Assembly: GCF_033708015.1 (NCBI RefSeq)
Contig: NZ_CP137920.1
Location: 1,178,001 to 1,242,000, forward strand
DNA length: 64,000 bases
Reading direction: 5' to 3'
Source: Proteus vulgaris
Lineage (GTDB): Bacteria > Pseudomonadota > Gammaproteobacteria > Enterobacterales > Enterobacteriaceae
Made by a program: the position numbers and the translations under genes. Of the stretch, positions 1 through 8,684 are shown in pieces (the first letter of the stretch is position 1; every line of letters begins with the position of its first letter). The notes beneath the pieces are model-generated. The model was not told the origin of the DNA. It worked only from the letters and a program-made list of their open reading frames with translations, and did no database searches.

Positions 1-1097
1 CAGACTTCAACTTTGAAACCATGCGAATGGAAATGTTGAGTTTTGCGGATCTGGTTTTAAACCCTGTCGCTCAAGTTAAATTTGTTCACACCGTTGCTGC
101 TGGTTACTGTACTGGTGCATTCTTTGTTCTGGGTATCAGTTCTTACTACCTGCTTAAAGGTCGTGATATCGGTTTTGCAAAACGTTCTTTCGCTGTTGCT
201 GCTACTTTTGGTATCGCCGCTGTCTTATCTGTTATCGTACTGGGTGATGAATCTGGTTACGAAATGGGGGACGTGCAGAAAACCAAACTTGCTGCAATTG
301 AAGGTGAATGGCATACAGAACCAGCTCCAGCTGCATTTAATCTGATTGCATTCCCTAATCAAGAAAAAATGGAAAACTCGTTTGCATTACAAATCCCTTA
401 TGTCATGGGGATTATCGCAACGCGTTCTTTCGATACGCCAGTATTAGGTCTTAACGATCTGATGAGTCAGCACGAAGTTCGTATTCGTAACGGTATGAAA
501 GCTTACGAATTATTAAGCGAATTACGCGCAGGTAATACTGATCCTGCTATTCGAGCTGCATTTAATGACACTAAACAAGATTTAGGCTACGGCTTATTAC
601 TGAAGCGTTATACTGATAACGTTGTTGATGCAACAGAAGAGCAAATCAAATCTGCTGCAAAAGACACTATCCCTAATGTCGCACCTCTGTTCTGGTCATT
701 CCGTATCATGGTTGCCGCAGGCTTCCTGATGTTACTGGTTGTTGCGATTTCTTTCTGGACTGTTCTGTCTAACCGTATTGGTAACTATAAATGGTTACTA
801 CGTGCTGCTCTGTTTAGTATTCCATTACCATGGATCGCAGTTGAAGCCGGTTGGTTTGTTGCAGAATATGGACGTCAACCATGGGCGATTGGTGAAATCC
901 TGCCTACGGCTGTAGCAACTTCTTCACTGACACAGGCTGATATCCTAGTATCTATGGGGCTTATCTGCGGTCTGTACACGTTGTTCCTAGTTGCTGAAAT
1001 GTTCCTGATGTTCAAATTTGGTCGCCTTGGGCCGAGTAGCCTGAAGACGGGTCGCTATCACTTTGAACAGAAGACAGCTTCTTCTCAAAGTAAGTAA
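1..1097 (+). CDS. cydA: cytochrome bd-I ubiquinol oxidase subunit I, 5'-truncated by the window edge
   Basis: Subunit I of the cytochrome bd quinol oxidase, an inner-membrane terminal oxidase that passes electrons from ubiquinol to O2 at low oxygen. The frame is open to the left edge (first full codon at base 3), so the gene starts outside the window; about 365 of the usual ~520 residues are present. Visible landmarks are [13 protein letters not shown], holding the histidine ligand of haem b558, the periplasmic Q-loop with [15 protein letters not shown], and the family motif [10 protein letters not shown] before the last membrane segments. The C-terminal [15 protein letters not shown] matches E. 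coli CydA closely. cydB follows after 14 bases, so the two are co-transcribed. The ATG at 21 is internal, not the start. Confidence 0.97.
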   Translation, partial: DFNFETMRMEMLSFADLVLNPVAQVKFVHTVAAGYCTGAFFVLGISSYYLLKGRDIGFAKRSFAVAATFGIAAVLSVIVLGDESGYEMGDVQKTKLAAIEGEWHTEPAPAAFNLIAFPNQEKMENSFALQIPYVMGIIATRSFDTPVLGLNDLMSQHEVRIRNGMKAYELLSELRAGNTDPAIRAAFNDTKQDLGYGLLLKRYTDNVVDATEEQIKSAAKDTIPNVAPLFWSFRIMVAAGFLMLLVVAISFWTVLSNRIGNYKWLLRAALFSIPLPWIAVEAGWFVAEYGRQPWAIGEILPTAVATSSLTQADILVSMGLICGLYTLFLVAEMFLMFKFGRLGPSSLKTGRYHFEQKTASSQSK

Positions 1098-1111
1098 CAC
1101 AGGAGTCCACT

Positions 1112-2269
1112 ATGTTTGATTATGAAGTATTGCGATTTGTTTGGTGGCTACTGATTGGTATCTTACTGATTGGGTTTGCAGTCACTGATGGTTTTGATAT
1201 GGGTGTTGGTGTGTTACTACGCGTTATCGCTAAAGATGACACTGAACGCCGTATTTTAATTAACTCTGTTGCACCTCACTGGGATGGTAACCAAGTATGG
1301 TTAATCACAGCTGGTGGTGCACTATTCGCTGCATGGCCAATGGTTTATGCTGCGGCATTCTCTGGTTTTTATTTCGGTATGATCTTCGTATTGGCGGCAT
1401 TATTCTTCCGTCCGGTCGGTTTTGATTACCGTTCTAAACTGGAATCTCCAAAATGGCGTGGTATGTGGGATTGGGGCATCTTTATTGGTAGCTTCGTTCC
1501 GCCATTAGTTATCGGTGTTGCTTTTGGTAACCTGTTGCAAGGTGTTCCATTAGAAGTCGATAGCATGCAACGTGTATCTTATAACGGTACAACTAATGCA
1601 CTAATCAACCTATTAAGTCTGTTAAACCCATACGGTTTATTAGCGGGTGTGGTTAGCTTAATGATGATTGTTGCACATGGTGCAAGTTATCTTCAAATGC
1701 GTACAACAGGTGAATTACATGAGCGTACTCGTAAAACAACGTACATTACCTCATTAATTACTTTTATCGCATTCGCATTAGCAGGTGTATGGTTAATCTA
1801 TGGTATCGATGGCTTTATTGTTACAAGTGCTATTGATACTGCTGGTCCATCATCGCCACTGCTGAAAACCGTTTCTCATGAAGCGGGTGCTTGGATGACT
1901 AACTACAACAATTATCCAGTATTATGGATATTACCGGCCTTAGGTCTGCTATCTCCATTACTGGCGATTGTTGCCACTAAAGCAAATAAAGGGGGTTGGG
2001 CATTCCTGTTCACTTCACTGACAATTGCTTGTGTTATCCTGACTTGTGGTGTGACTATGTTCCCATTTGTGATGCCTTCAAGCACTTTCCCAGATGTGAG
2101 CTTAACAATGTGGGATGCAACTTCTAGCCTGTTTACTCTTCAGGTAATGACAGTTGTTGCGATTATCTTTGTACCTATCGTTCTCCTTTACACTATCTGG
2201 TGTTACTGGAAAATGCATGGTCGCCTCGATAAGAAATTTATCGAAGGCAATAATCATACTCTGTACTAA
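1112..2269 (+). CDS. cydB: cytochrome bd-I ubiquinol oxidase subunit II
   Basis: Subunit II of cytochrome bd oxidase, 385 residues (E. coli 379), a multi-helix membrane protein that pairs with CydA. The N-terminus MFDYEVLRFVWWLLIGILLIGFAVTDGFDMG is typical of the family, as is APHWDGNQVWLITAGGALFAAWP. An AGGAG sequence lies just before the ATG. cydX begins 12 bases after the stop, which gives the usual cydABX order. Confidence 0.97.
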   Translation: MFDYEVLRFVWWLLIGILLIGFAVTDGFDMGVGVLLRVIAKDDTERRILINSVAPHWDGNQVWLITAGGALFAAWPMVYAAAFSGFYFGMIFVLAALFFRPVGFDYRSKLESPKWRGMWDWGIFIGSFVPPLVIGVAFGNLLQGVPLEVDSMQRVSYNGTTNALINLLSLLNPYGLLAGVVSLMMIVAHGASYLQMRTTGELHERTRKTTYITSLITFIAFALAGVWLIYGIDGFIVTSAIDTAGPSSPLLKTVSHEAGAWMTNYNNYPVLWILPALGLLSPLLAIVATKANKGGWAFLFTSLTIACVILTCGVTMFPFVMPSSTFPDVSLTMWDATSSLFTLQVMTVVAIIFVPIVLLYTIWCYWKMHGRLDKKFIEGNNHTLY

Positions 2270-2281
2270 GGAGCATAGAGA

Positions 2282-2395
2282 ATGTGGTATTTTGCATGGC
2301 TTCTCGGAACGCTCTTCGCTTGTAGTATTGCGGTGATCGCAGGACTGGCTTTCGAGCACGCTGAAGCGAAAAAAGCTTCAGAAAGTGAAGAATAA
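2282..2395 (+). CDS. cydX: cytochrome bd-I accessory subunit CydX
   Basis: A 37-residue single-span membrane protein that stabilises the CydAB haems. It reads MWYFAWLLGTLFACSIAVIA and continues GLAFEHAEAKKASESEE, with one hydrophobic helix followed by a charged tail, as in E. coli CydX. A GGAG sequence (2271-2274) precedes the ATG. Its stop codon overlaps the ybgE start in a TAATG arrangement, so translation is probably coupled. Confidence 0.95.
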   Translation: MWYFAWLLGTLFACSIAVIAGLAFEHAEAKKASESEE

Positions 2396-2679
2396 TGTTG
2401 GATAAAAGCTACCAACTACTCGACAAGGGCCCTATTAGGGCTCTTGTTTTAATCATGGCGTTGGTAATGGCATTTTGTGTTATGTGGGATCCTAGCCGAT
2501 TTGCAGCGAACACGAGTTCACTTGCAATTTGGCAAGGTATTCTTCTTATTTGGTCTGTATGTGCTGGAGCGACGTTTGGTCTAGCATTTCGTCCTAAACA
2601 TGTTGTTGCAAAATGTTTATTACATCCAATCCCTGCAATTATTATTTTAGTTGTTGGGCTAATTTACTTTTTCTTCTAA
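2395..2679 (+). CDS. ybgE: Cyd operon protein YbgE
   Basis: Small inner-membrane protein, 94 residues, encoded at the end of the cyd operon in many enterobacteria; its precise role is not settled. Three hydrophobic stretches are visible (about residues 15-30, 43-62 and 76-94). It overlaps the cydX stop by one base and is followed directly by a strong terminator, so it closes the operon. Confidence 0.9.
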   Translation: MLDKSYQLLDKGPIRALVLIMALVMAFCVMWDPSRFAANTSSLAIWQGILLIWSVCAGATFGLAFRPKHVVAKCLLHPIPAIIILVVGLIYFFF

Positions 2680-2731
2680 AAAAATACCTTATTTCTGCTC
2701 AGTGTATGAAAAAGAAATAAGGTATTTTATT
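2680..2731 (+). terminator. Rho-independent terminator after ybgE
   Basis: Inverted repeat AAAAATACCTTATTTC and GAAATAAGGTATTTT separated by about 18 bases and followed by a T-rich tract; it begins one base after the ybgE stop. Confidence 0.85.
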
Positions 2732-2744
2732 TTGTAAATATCTA

Positions 2745-2861
2745 TCCTTGGTGACTGCTCCCCGCCGTAAACGGCGAGGCTTCCCACTTCTCAGACCGCA
2801 ATCCTCTGTACGACGGATTTACGCTGGTCTCCATGGGCTGAATTCTCTCACTCCTCTAGCG
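2745..2861. mobile_element. possible IS200/IS605-type end remnant (hairpin-bearing)
   Basis: A GC-rich patch of about 115 bases between the ybgE terminator and the 3' end of the LysR gene. It holds the perfect hairpin CGCCGTAAACGGCG (2763-2776) within a context (GACTGCTCCCCGCCG..., then GAGGCTTCCCAC) that resembles the subterminal palindromes of IS200/IS605-family elements. No transposase frame is present, so this would be a relic or a non-autonomous end. Family assignment is from recall. Confidence 0.4.
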
Positions 2862-3749
2862 TTATAGTTGGATATTTTCTTTTAAGTAATCAATAAATAA
2901 ACGTGTTTTTCTTGGAACATACTCACTATAAGGAAAAATAATATTAACGGATTGCATTAGCAAAGAAATTTCAGGAAACAACACGACTAGTTTTTCATCT
3001 AATAATTCTTGATGAATATACCAATGTGGCAAAATAGTCATTCCAGCACAAGAAAGTACCATTTTTTTTAATGCCGCAATGGTATTCGTTTCAAAATAGG
3101 CTTCTTGAGCTAACTGAGAAAGCAGAGTGTTAAATTCTGAAGAGGGTGAAAGCTTACTTTGGCGTAAATTACTATTTGCTAAATAAGGAATAGCGCTTAA
3201 GTCGTCGATAGTTTTTATTGAGAAATTCTGTAATAACTCAGGAGAGATAACCAAACTTATTTGATATTCCGCCAGTTTTGTAGAACGATAATTACTGTCT
3301 TTCAATGTGCCAAGCCGAATAGCGAGATCAAGTTTATGGTTTATTAAATCTTCAATAGATGAATTAAACGCATACTGTATTTTTAGCTTTGGGTGTAACT
3401 GCATAAATTGATTAAGTAATGGCAAAATATAGTATTTACCAAATTCAGCCGTTGAGCTTAATCGCAACGATCCCTGTAATTCTTGTTGTCCTAATCGCGC
3501 TTTATCTAAAGTTTGTTCTAACTGACTTAACACGAGACGGAAATCTTGATAAAGCATTTCACCGGTTTCAGTGAGTGAAAATCGCCGTGTATTACGATTG
3601 AGCAATGACACATCCAATTCTGTTTCTAATGCTTTGATATGAATACTTACCATTGATTTACTGAGGCGTAAATATTTTGCCGCTTGAGTAAATGAGCCTG
3701 TATCAACAACCGCAATAAAAGAGCGAATTCGATCAATTTGATTTTGCAT
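2862..3749 (-). CDS. LysR-family transcriptional regulator
   Basis: A 295-residue LysR-type regulator. Residues 1-60 form the winged helix-turn-helix (IRSFIAVVDTGSFTQAAKYL, then LSKSMVSIHIKALE), and about 90-290 form the periplasmic-binding-like effector domain. It belongs to the CrgA/DhcR-like branch, whose members often control a divergent efflux or detoxification gene. Here the divergent neighbour is an MFS exporter 89 bases away, with two inverted repeats in the gap that are good operator candidates. The specific inducer cannot be read from the sequence. Confidence 0.9.
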   Translation of the reverse strand: MQNQIDRIRSFIAVVDTGSFTQAAKYLRLSKSMVSIHIKALETELDVSLLNRNTRRFSLTETGEMLYQDFRLVLSQLEQTLDKARLGQQELQGSLRLSSTAEFGKYYILPLLNQFMQLHPKLKIQYAFNSSIEDLINHKLDLAIRLGTLKDSNYRSTKLAEYQISLVISPELLQNFSIKTIDDLSAIPYLANSNLRQSKLSPSSEFNTLLSQLAQEAYFETNTIAALKKMVLSCAGMTILPHWYIHQELLDEKLVVLFPEISLLMQSVNIIFPYSEYVPRKTRLFIDYLKENIQL

Positions 3750-3750
3750 G

Positions 3751-3773
3751 ATTGTTTACTCTGATTAAACAAT
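3751..3773. promoter_or_regulatory. candidate LysR operator (T-N11-A inverted repeat)
   Basis: Perfect inverted repeat ATTGTTTA-N7-TAAACAAT directly before the LysR start codon; the centre has the T-N11-A geometry of LysR boxes, so autoregulation and control of the divergent MFS gene are likely. Confidence 0.55.
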
Positions 3774-3793
3774 AAGTTCTATTTTGTCAGATA

Positions 3794-3806
3794 GACGAAA
3801 TTCGTC
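3794..3806. promoter_or_regulatory. second palindrome in the LysR/MFS intergenic region
   Basis: Perfect 13-base palindrome GACGAAATTCGTC, 33 bases before the MFS start codon. It may be a second regulator half-site or a repressor operator. Confidence 0.4.
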
Positions 3807-3838
3807 AATCTTTCGTACTCTATGCACGGAGGATTTTT

Positions 3839-5209
3839 ATGACTTACCGCTATCGAATTGCATCTATATTTCTGCTGGGCTTCTTTATAGATTGTATTAA
3901 CATTTTTATGTCAGCTATTGCATTACCTGCAATTGCTGATGATATGCAAATCTCTATTGTTTCGGTTACATGGGTTTCAAATAGTTATATTCTGGGATTA
4001 ACATTAATTATTCCATTGAGTCACTGGTTATCTCAACGTGTTGGAATTAAAGCATTGATGGTAACGTCAATGTTGATGTTTAGTTTATCTGTCGCATTAG
4101 TGGGGTATTCACACGCTTTCAGCGAACTTATTTTTTGGCGCTTTCTTCAAGGTGTGAGTGGTGGTCTGCTGATCCCTATTGGGCAAGCATTAACGTTTCA
4201 ATATTTTCAAGGGCATGAAAGAAGTAAAATTTCTACACTTATTATGGCAATAGCCTTAATTGCACCTGCAATATCGCCGACATTAGGTGGATTTATTGTC
4301 GATGTTGTTTCGTGGCGTTGGGTTTTTTATAGCAATATTCCATTCTCATTGCTAACTGCGTTTCTAGCCTTTATCTGGGTAAAAGAGCCTTTACCTAAAG
4401 AAAACGTGATACCTGATATTAAAGGTATCATTCTTATTAGCTTGATCATTGTATCTGGATTGTTCGCGTTATCTGCTTATGGTGAATATCACTCAACATT
4501 ACTTGCTTTAGCGATTGCCCTATTTTCAGCAATTTTTACTGTATTTTATTATTACCATTATCGGCACCATTCATCGCCAGTTATTAATTTAGCATTATTA
4601 AAAAATAGAAATTTATCACTCTCTATTTTTATTTATTACTGTATTCCAGGTATTTTTACTGGAGTGAATATTCTCGCTATTTTTTATTTACAACAATATT
4701 TAAAATTTACAGGTCAAGGTACAGGTTTTTTTATGTTGTTGTATGCACTGGGTGCTTTTATTTCAATAATAATAAGTGGTGCTCTTTATAATAAATTAGG
4801 TATGAAATGCTTATTTATTATTGCATTGTTATTACACAGCATAGGTATTTCTTTATTAACACTTGTAAATAATAATACAGATATTCCATTACTTATTAGT
4901 ACATATCTAATTATCGGAGTGGGTGGGGGGATTGGTGCAAACACTGCTCAAACCACCGCATTGTATGACTTTAGTGCACAAAAATTAGTTCAAGCAAGTG
5001 TTATTTGGAATATTAACAGACAAGTTGTTTTTAGTGTCGGGGCAACAATGGTTGCTATGTTATTTAATATTCTTTCTCTTTTTTGTTTACCACAAACAGC
5101 TTATAAAATGACGTTTTTAATATACGCATTGATAGGCATATTACCTCTTATTTTATTATTGACACTAAAGAAAGATGTTATTACACAGGAAATACAAGAT
5201 GAATTTTAA
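3839..5209 (+). CDS. MFS transporter, DHA2 (EmrB/QacA-like) family
   Basis: A 456-residue inner-membrane exporter of the major facilitator superfamily. Residues 1-110 contain DCINIFMSAIALPAIADDM and WVSNSYILGL, and about 100-120 hold the motif FWRFLQGVSGGLLIPIGQAL typical of 14-helix drug:H+ antiporters, followed by AIALIAPAISPTLGGF (motif C-like). About 14 hydrophobic segments can be counted. GGAGG lies at the right distance from the ATG. It is divergent from the LysR gene and overlaps the following NTF2-like gene by 11 bases. The substrate is unknown; drug or toxic-compound export is inferred from the family. Confidence 0.88.
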   Translation: MTYRYRIASIFLLGFFIDCINIFMSAIALPAIADDMQISIVSVTWVSNSYILGLTLIIPLSHWLSQRVGIKALMVTSMLMFSLSVALVGYSHAFSELIFWRFLQGVSGGLLIPIGQALTFQYFQGHERSKISTLIMAIALIAPAISPTLGGFIVDVVSWRWVFYSNIPFSLLTAFLAFIWVKEPLPKENVIPDIKGIILISLIIVSGLFALSAYGEYHSTLLALAIALFSAIFTVFYYYHYRHHSSPVINLALLKNRNLSLSIFIYYCIPGIFTGVNILAIFYLQQYLKFTGQGTGFFMLLYALGAFISIIISGALYNKLGMKCLFIIALLLHSIGISLLTLVNNNTDIPLLISTYLIIGVGGGIGANTAQTTALYDFSAQKLVQASVIWNINRQVVFSVGATMVAMLFNILSLFCLPQTAYKMTFLIYALIGILPLILLLTLKKDVITQEIQDEF

Positions 5210-5606
5210 TTCGGACTTAATTATAGAAAGCATTAAATCTCTGCATGATGAGATTGAAACCGTTTTTACGCAATATCCGCTATCTGTTGATGCTATTACA
5301 AAAATAGAACATCTTTTATCTCAAGAGTTTTCGATGGTTGGGATCAATGGAAAAGCAGTGAGTTATGATGACGTTATCGCGATGTTCAGGAAAAATGCAG
5401 GGAAAAGAAGTGGTCTGAAAATAAAAACGGATAATTATAAAATAATTTATCAGTCAGATTGTTTGGCGCTTGTCAGATATCAAGAAAAACACAGTGAAAA
5501 TAAGAAAATTCTTATGCGTGAGTCAGTGGTATTATTGAGACGTAATTCTCATGATGAGTGTTGGCAATGGCACTATCTTCATGAAACTCCAATCTCAAAT
5601 AATTAA
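5199..5606 (+). CDS. NTF2-like (SnoaL/DUF4440-type) small protein
   Basis: A 135-residue cytoplasmic protein with the look of an NTF2-like fold: an N-terminal helix pair, then beta strands with KIIYQSDCLALVRYQEKH, SVVLLRRN and CWQWHYLHET. Such proteins are often small-molecule binding or enzyme-like accessory factors. I place the start at the ATG at 5199, because CAGGA lies about 8 bases before it and the upstream ATG at 5175 would give a longer overlap with the MFS gene. Translation is probably coupled to the MFS gene. Function not assigned. Confidence 0.75.
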   Translation: MNFNSDLIIESIKSLHDEIETVFTQYPLSVDAITKIEHLLSQEFSMVGINGKAVSYDDVIAMFRKNAGKRSGLKIKTDNYKIIYQSDCLALVRYQEKHSENKKILMRESVVLLRRNSHDECWQWHYLHETPISNN

Positions 5607-5616
5607 TTGATTTATA

Positions 5617-5648
5617 TAAAAAACCAGTTTTTAAACTGGTTTTTTTCT
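5617..5648 (+). terminator. Rho-independent terminator after the MFS/NTF2-like operon
   Basis: AAAACCAGTTT and AAACTGGTTTTTT form a tight hairpin with a T tract just after the stop codon. Confidence 0.85.
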
Positions 5649-5757
5649 GTCATTAAAAATAATACTGCTAAATGAGGCAATCTATGAATTTCTAATTAGC
5701 AAGCATTTTTATGCTGTCTTAATAAAAATATTTTTTCTATTCCGAGCATAAAGCATA

Positions 5758-5785
5758 TTGCGTGTTGCAAAGAAGAGTTTATGAT
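5758..5785 (+). promoter_or_regulatory. candidate promoter of the ybgC-tol operon
   Basis: TTGCGT, 16 bases, then TATGAT, about 130 bases before ybgC. The rest of the 5649-5916 gap holds no gene that I can see. Confidence 0.3.
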
Positions 5786-5916
5786 TGGCGCCTGAAAACT
5801 GCGTTTTCTATTCTTTACGTTACTATGATTCCCTTAGAGCGACCTCTTAAGTATAGTTAAGTAACCTGTGGCTACATTATTTATGGACTTAACTGGGGAA
5901 ATGTAAGGGAGGTAAT

Positions 5917-6312
5917 ATGCAGTTTCTTTGGCCTGTTCGTGTTTATTATGAAGATACTGATGCTGGTGGTGTTGTTTATCATGCCAGTTATCTGAAATAT
6001 TTTGAACGCGCTAGAACTGAGCTACTTAGAGAGAAAGGTTTTCATCAGCATGATTTACGGGAGTATGATCATGTTGTATTTGTTGTACGTAAATTATCAA
6101 TAGAATATATTGCGCCAGCTCGACTTGATAATCTTTTGCAAATAGAAAGTGAAATTACCACATTGCGTGGTGCTTCAATGACATTTTCTCAAAAGATTAT
6201 TAATGAAGATGGTTGTGTATTATGTAGCGCAGAAGTGCTCGTTGTCTGCGTAGATTCATCAAAAATGAAGCCAGTAGCGCTTCCTAAGTCCATTATCGCG
6301 GAGTTTAAGTAG
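5917..6312 (+). CDS. ybgC: acyl-CoA thioester hydrolase YbgC
   Basis: A 131-residue hot-dog-fold acyl-CoA thioesterase, the first gene of the tol-pal cluster. The family motif [27 protein letters not shown] (about residues 9-35) carries the catalytic Asp. In E. coli it acts on acyl-CoA and associates with phospholipid synthesis proteins at the inner membrane. GGGAGG lies before the ATG. Its TAG stop shares a base with the tolQ GTG start. Confidence 0.95.
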   Translation: MQFLWPVRVYYEDTDAGGVVYHASYLKYFERARTELLREKGFHQHDLREYDHVVFVVRKLSIEYIAPARLDNLLQIESEITTLRGASMTFSQKIINEDGCVLCSAEVLVVCVDSSKMKPVALPKSIIAEFK

Positions 6313-6998
6313 TGGCTGACATGAATGTTATCGATCTCTTCCTAAAAGCAGGGCTTTTAGTCAAGTTGATCATGTTGCTTTTAATCGGATTTTCTATTGC
6401 ATCTTGGGCGATTATTATTCAGCGAACAAAAGTTCTGAATGCCGCCGATCGTGAAGCTGCAGACTTTGAAGATAAATTCTGGTCAGGTACTGATTTGGCG
6501 CGCTTATATAAAGATAGCCAAGCTCGTCGCGATGAGTTATCTGGCTCAGAGCAAATTTTTCATTCTGGCTTTAAAGAATTTGCCCGTTTACATCAAGCAA
6601 ATGTTCACGCACCTGATGCGGTTGTTAACGGTGCGTCGAGAGCTATGCGAGTCTCGTTCAATCGTGAACTAGAATCTTTAGAAAATCACATTCCTTTCCT
6701 TGGTACTGTCGGTTCTATTAGCCCATATATTGGTCTGTTTGGTACTGTCTGGGGGATTATGCACGCATTTATTGCATTAGGCAGTGTAAAACAAGCAACA
6801 TTACAAATGGTTGCCCCTGGCATTGCTGAAGCATTGATTGCAACAGCTATCGGTTTATTTGCGGCAATCCCCGCAGTTATGGCTTATAACCGGTTTACGC
6901 AGCGTGTAAATAAACTGGAACAAAGTTACGATAACTTTATGGAAGAGTTCCTGACGATTTTACATCGCCAAGCTTTTACCTCCGCAGAAAAGAAATAG
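6312..6998 (+). CDS. tolQ: Tol-Pal system inner-membrane subunit TolQ
   Basis: A 228-residue proton-channel subunit of the Tol-Pal system, homologous to ExbB/MotA. Three membrane segments are visible: residues about 15-37, 135-160 and 170-190, with [20 protein letters not shown] and [20 protein letters not shown]. It forms the TolQR motor that energises TolA. The start is GTG, as in E. coli, overlapping the ybgC stop by one base; the product begins [10 protein letters not shown]. Confidence 0.97.
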   Translation: MADMNVIDLFLKAGLLVKLIMLLLIGFSIASWAIIIQRTKVLNAADREAADFEDKFWSGTDLARLYKDSQARRDELSGSEQIFHSGFKEFARLHQANVHAPDAVVNGASRAMRVSFNRELESLENHIPFLGTVGSISPYIGLFGTVWGIMHAFIALGSVKQATLQMVAPGIAEALIATAIGLFAAIPAVMAYNRFTQRVNKLEQSYDNFMEEFLTILHRQAFTSAEKK

Positions 6999-7020
6999 TT
7001 AACGCAGAAGGAGAGAGCTG

Positions 7021-7446
7021 ATGGCACGGGGTCGCAGTAGCCGCCGAGGCGTAAAATCAGAGATTAACATTGTTCCTTTGCTCGACGTACTATTAGTGCT
7101 GTTACTTATTTTTATGGCAACGGCACCTATTATTTCGCAAAGTGTTGAGGTTGATCTTCCTGAAGCAACAGAGACACAAACGGTTTCAAGTAGTGACAAT
7201 CCTCCTGTGATTGTCGAAGTTGCAGGTGTTGGGCAATATAATATTCGTGTCGATCAGGAAGTATTAGAATTATTACCACAAGAACAGATTATGGCAGAAG
7301 CTAAACGACAACTGGAAAAAAATCCGAAAGTTGTCTTTCTTATTGGCGGTGCTAAAGATGTTCCTTATGATGAGATAATTAAAGCGCTCAACATGTTACG
7401 TCAAGCAGGTGTTAAATCTGTAGGTTTAATGACTCAGCCTATGTAA
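7021..7446 (+). CDS. tolR: Tol-Pal system inner-membrane subunit TolR
   Basis: A 141-residue ExbD-family protein with one N-terminal membrane helix (about residues 17-38, PLLDVLLVLLLIFMATAPII) that contains the proton-path aspartate at about residue 23, and a periplasmic domain that contacts peptidoglycan. GAAGGAGAG precedes the ATG. Positioned between tolQ and tolA in the standard order. Confidence 0.97.
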   Translation: MARGRSSRRGVKSEINIVPLLDVLLVLLLIFMATAPIISQSVEVDLPEATETQTVSSSDNPPVIVEVAGVGQYNIRVDQEVLELLPQEQIMAEAKRQLEKNPKVVFLIGGAKDVPYDEIIKALNMLRQAGVKSVGLMTQPM

Positions 7447-7462
7447 TTAGGTTGAAATAAGT

Positions 7463-8542
7463 TTGGATAATAGCGTGGGAAAGAAAACGAAGCCAATCCG
7501 AAGTAAATTGAGCGGTTCAGTTATCTTGTCTACCGCCTTACATTTGCTTGTTATCGCATTGCTTATCTGGGGGTCATTAACTCAGAAATGGGATTTAGGT
7601 GGTGGCGGTGGATCAGATGGGCAAGTTATTGATGCTATTATGGTTGATCCTAATGCGGTAGTACAACAGTATAACCAGCAAAAAGCACAACAGGCTAACG
7701 TCCAAAAGGCTGAGCAAGAACGTAAAGCGAGAGCTGAGCAGCAAGAAGAAGAGTTGCGTCAGCAGCAAATGAAAGAACAAGAACGTTTGAAAACGTTAGA
7801 AGTTGAGCGTTTACAAGCGAAAGAGGCAGCTGAAGCTCAAAAACGTGAAGCTGCATTAGCGGCTGCTAAAGCAAAAGAAGAACAAAAAGTTGCAGAAGAA
7901 GCGGCAGCGCAAGCGAAAGCAGAGCGTGATCGCATCTTAAAAGAACAAGCAGATGCAAAAGCTCAAGCTGAAGCAGAAGCAAAAAAACAAGCTGAATTAG
8001 CGGCAAAACAAAAAGCAGAAGAAGCTAAAGCAAAAGCCGAAGCAGATGCGAAAGCAAAAGCTGAAGCTGATGCCAAAGCCAAGGCTGAAGCAGAAGCTAA
8101 AGCCAAAGCTGCGGCAGAAGCTAAAGCGAAAGCGGCAGCTGAAGCAAAAGCCAAAGCAGCTGCTCAACAGCAAAGTAAGGCTGTTGATAGTTTGCTTGAT
8201 GGTTTAGTCGCTGATGGTAATAAACAAAGTGGAGCCTCAGCTGCTGGACAGGGCGGAGGAAATCGCACAGGTGCAAATGGTGAAGGTGTAGATCGCTATA
8301 AAGGCCAACTGAAAGTCGCAATAGAACAGAAATTTATTGATCCAGAGTTATATAAAGGTAAAACTTGTGAGCTAAGGATTAGTATTGCGCCTGATGGAAT
8401 GTTAATTAATGCGAAGATTGCAAGTGGTGATCCCGCATTATGTCAAGTGGCATTACGTGCAGCGAATACAGCTAAATTACCTAAACCACCGAAAGATGTT
8501 TATGAACAAGTAAAATCATCAACAATTGAGTTTAAGCCATAA
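7463..8542 (+). CDS. tolA: Tol-Pal system protein TolA
   Basis: Spans the periplasm between TolQR and the outer-membrane TolB-Pal. It has an N-terminal membrane helix (about 18-38), a very long Ala/Lys/Glu-rich helical domain II (about 65-240, with tandem AEAKAKA heptads near 7930-8160) and a C-terminal domain III (about 270-359) with two cysteines (GKTCELRISI and ALCQV). At 359 residues it is shorter than the E. coli protein (421), mainly in the helical arm. The start is uncertain: TTG at 7463 or in-frame GTG at 7475; neither has a strong Shine-Dalgarno sequence, and E. coli also uses a non-ATG start. Confidence 0.95.
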   Translation: MDNSVGKKTKPIRSKLSGSVILSTALHLLVIALLIWGSLTQKWDLGGGGGSDGQVIDAIMVDPNAVVQQYNQQKAQQANVQKAEQERKARAEQQEEELRQQQMKEQERLKTLEVERLQAKEAAEAQKREAALAAAKAKEEQKVAEEAAAQAKAERDRILKEQADAKAQAEAEAKKQAELAAKQKAEEAKAKAEADAKAKAEADAKAKAEAEAKAKAAAEAKAKAAAEAKAKAAAQQQSKAVDSLLDGLVADGNKQSGASAAGQGGGNRTGANGEGVDRYKGQLKVAIEQKFIDPELYKGKTCELRISIAPDGMLINAKIASGDPALCQVALRAANTAKLPKPPKDVYEQVKSSTIEFKP

Positions 8543-8684
8543 AACTGTCTGATTGTAGGAAAACATACACTAATTTATAGCTATTTTAGAATGTTATTGA
8601 TGCGCTGTATGGTGTTGTTGAAAAGCGTTTGTTACTATTCTGTACGTTATTGCGTAATAACCGCAATAATAAAAGGGAGACATG

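Noticed and set aside
2154-2336. Short overlapping frames across the cydB-cydX junction
   Set aside because: Out of frame with the conserved cyd genes; cydX at 2282 explains the region.
7963-8154. Alanine-rich minus-strand frame inside tolA
   Set aside because: Shadow of the AEAKAKA coiled-coil codons; no start signal.
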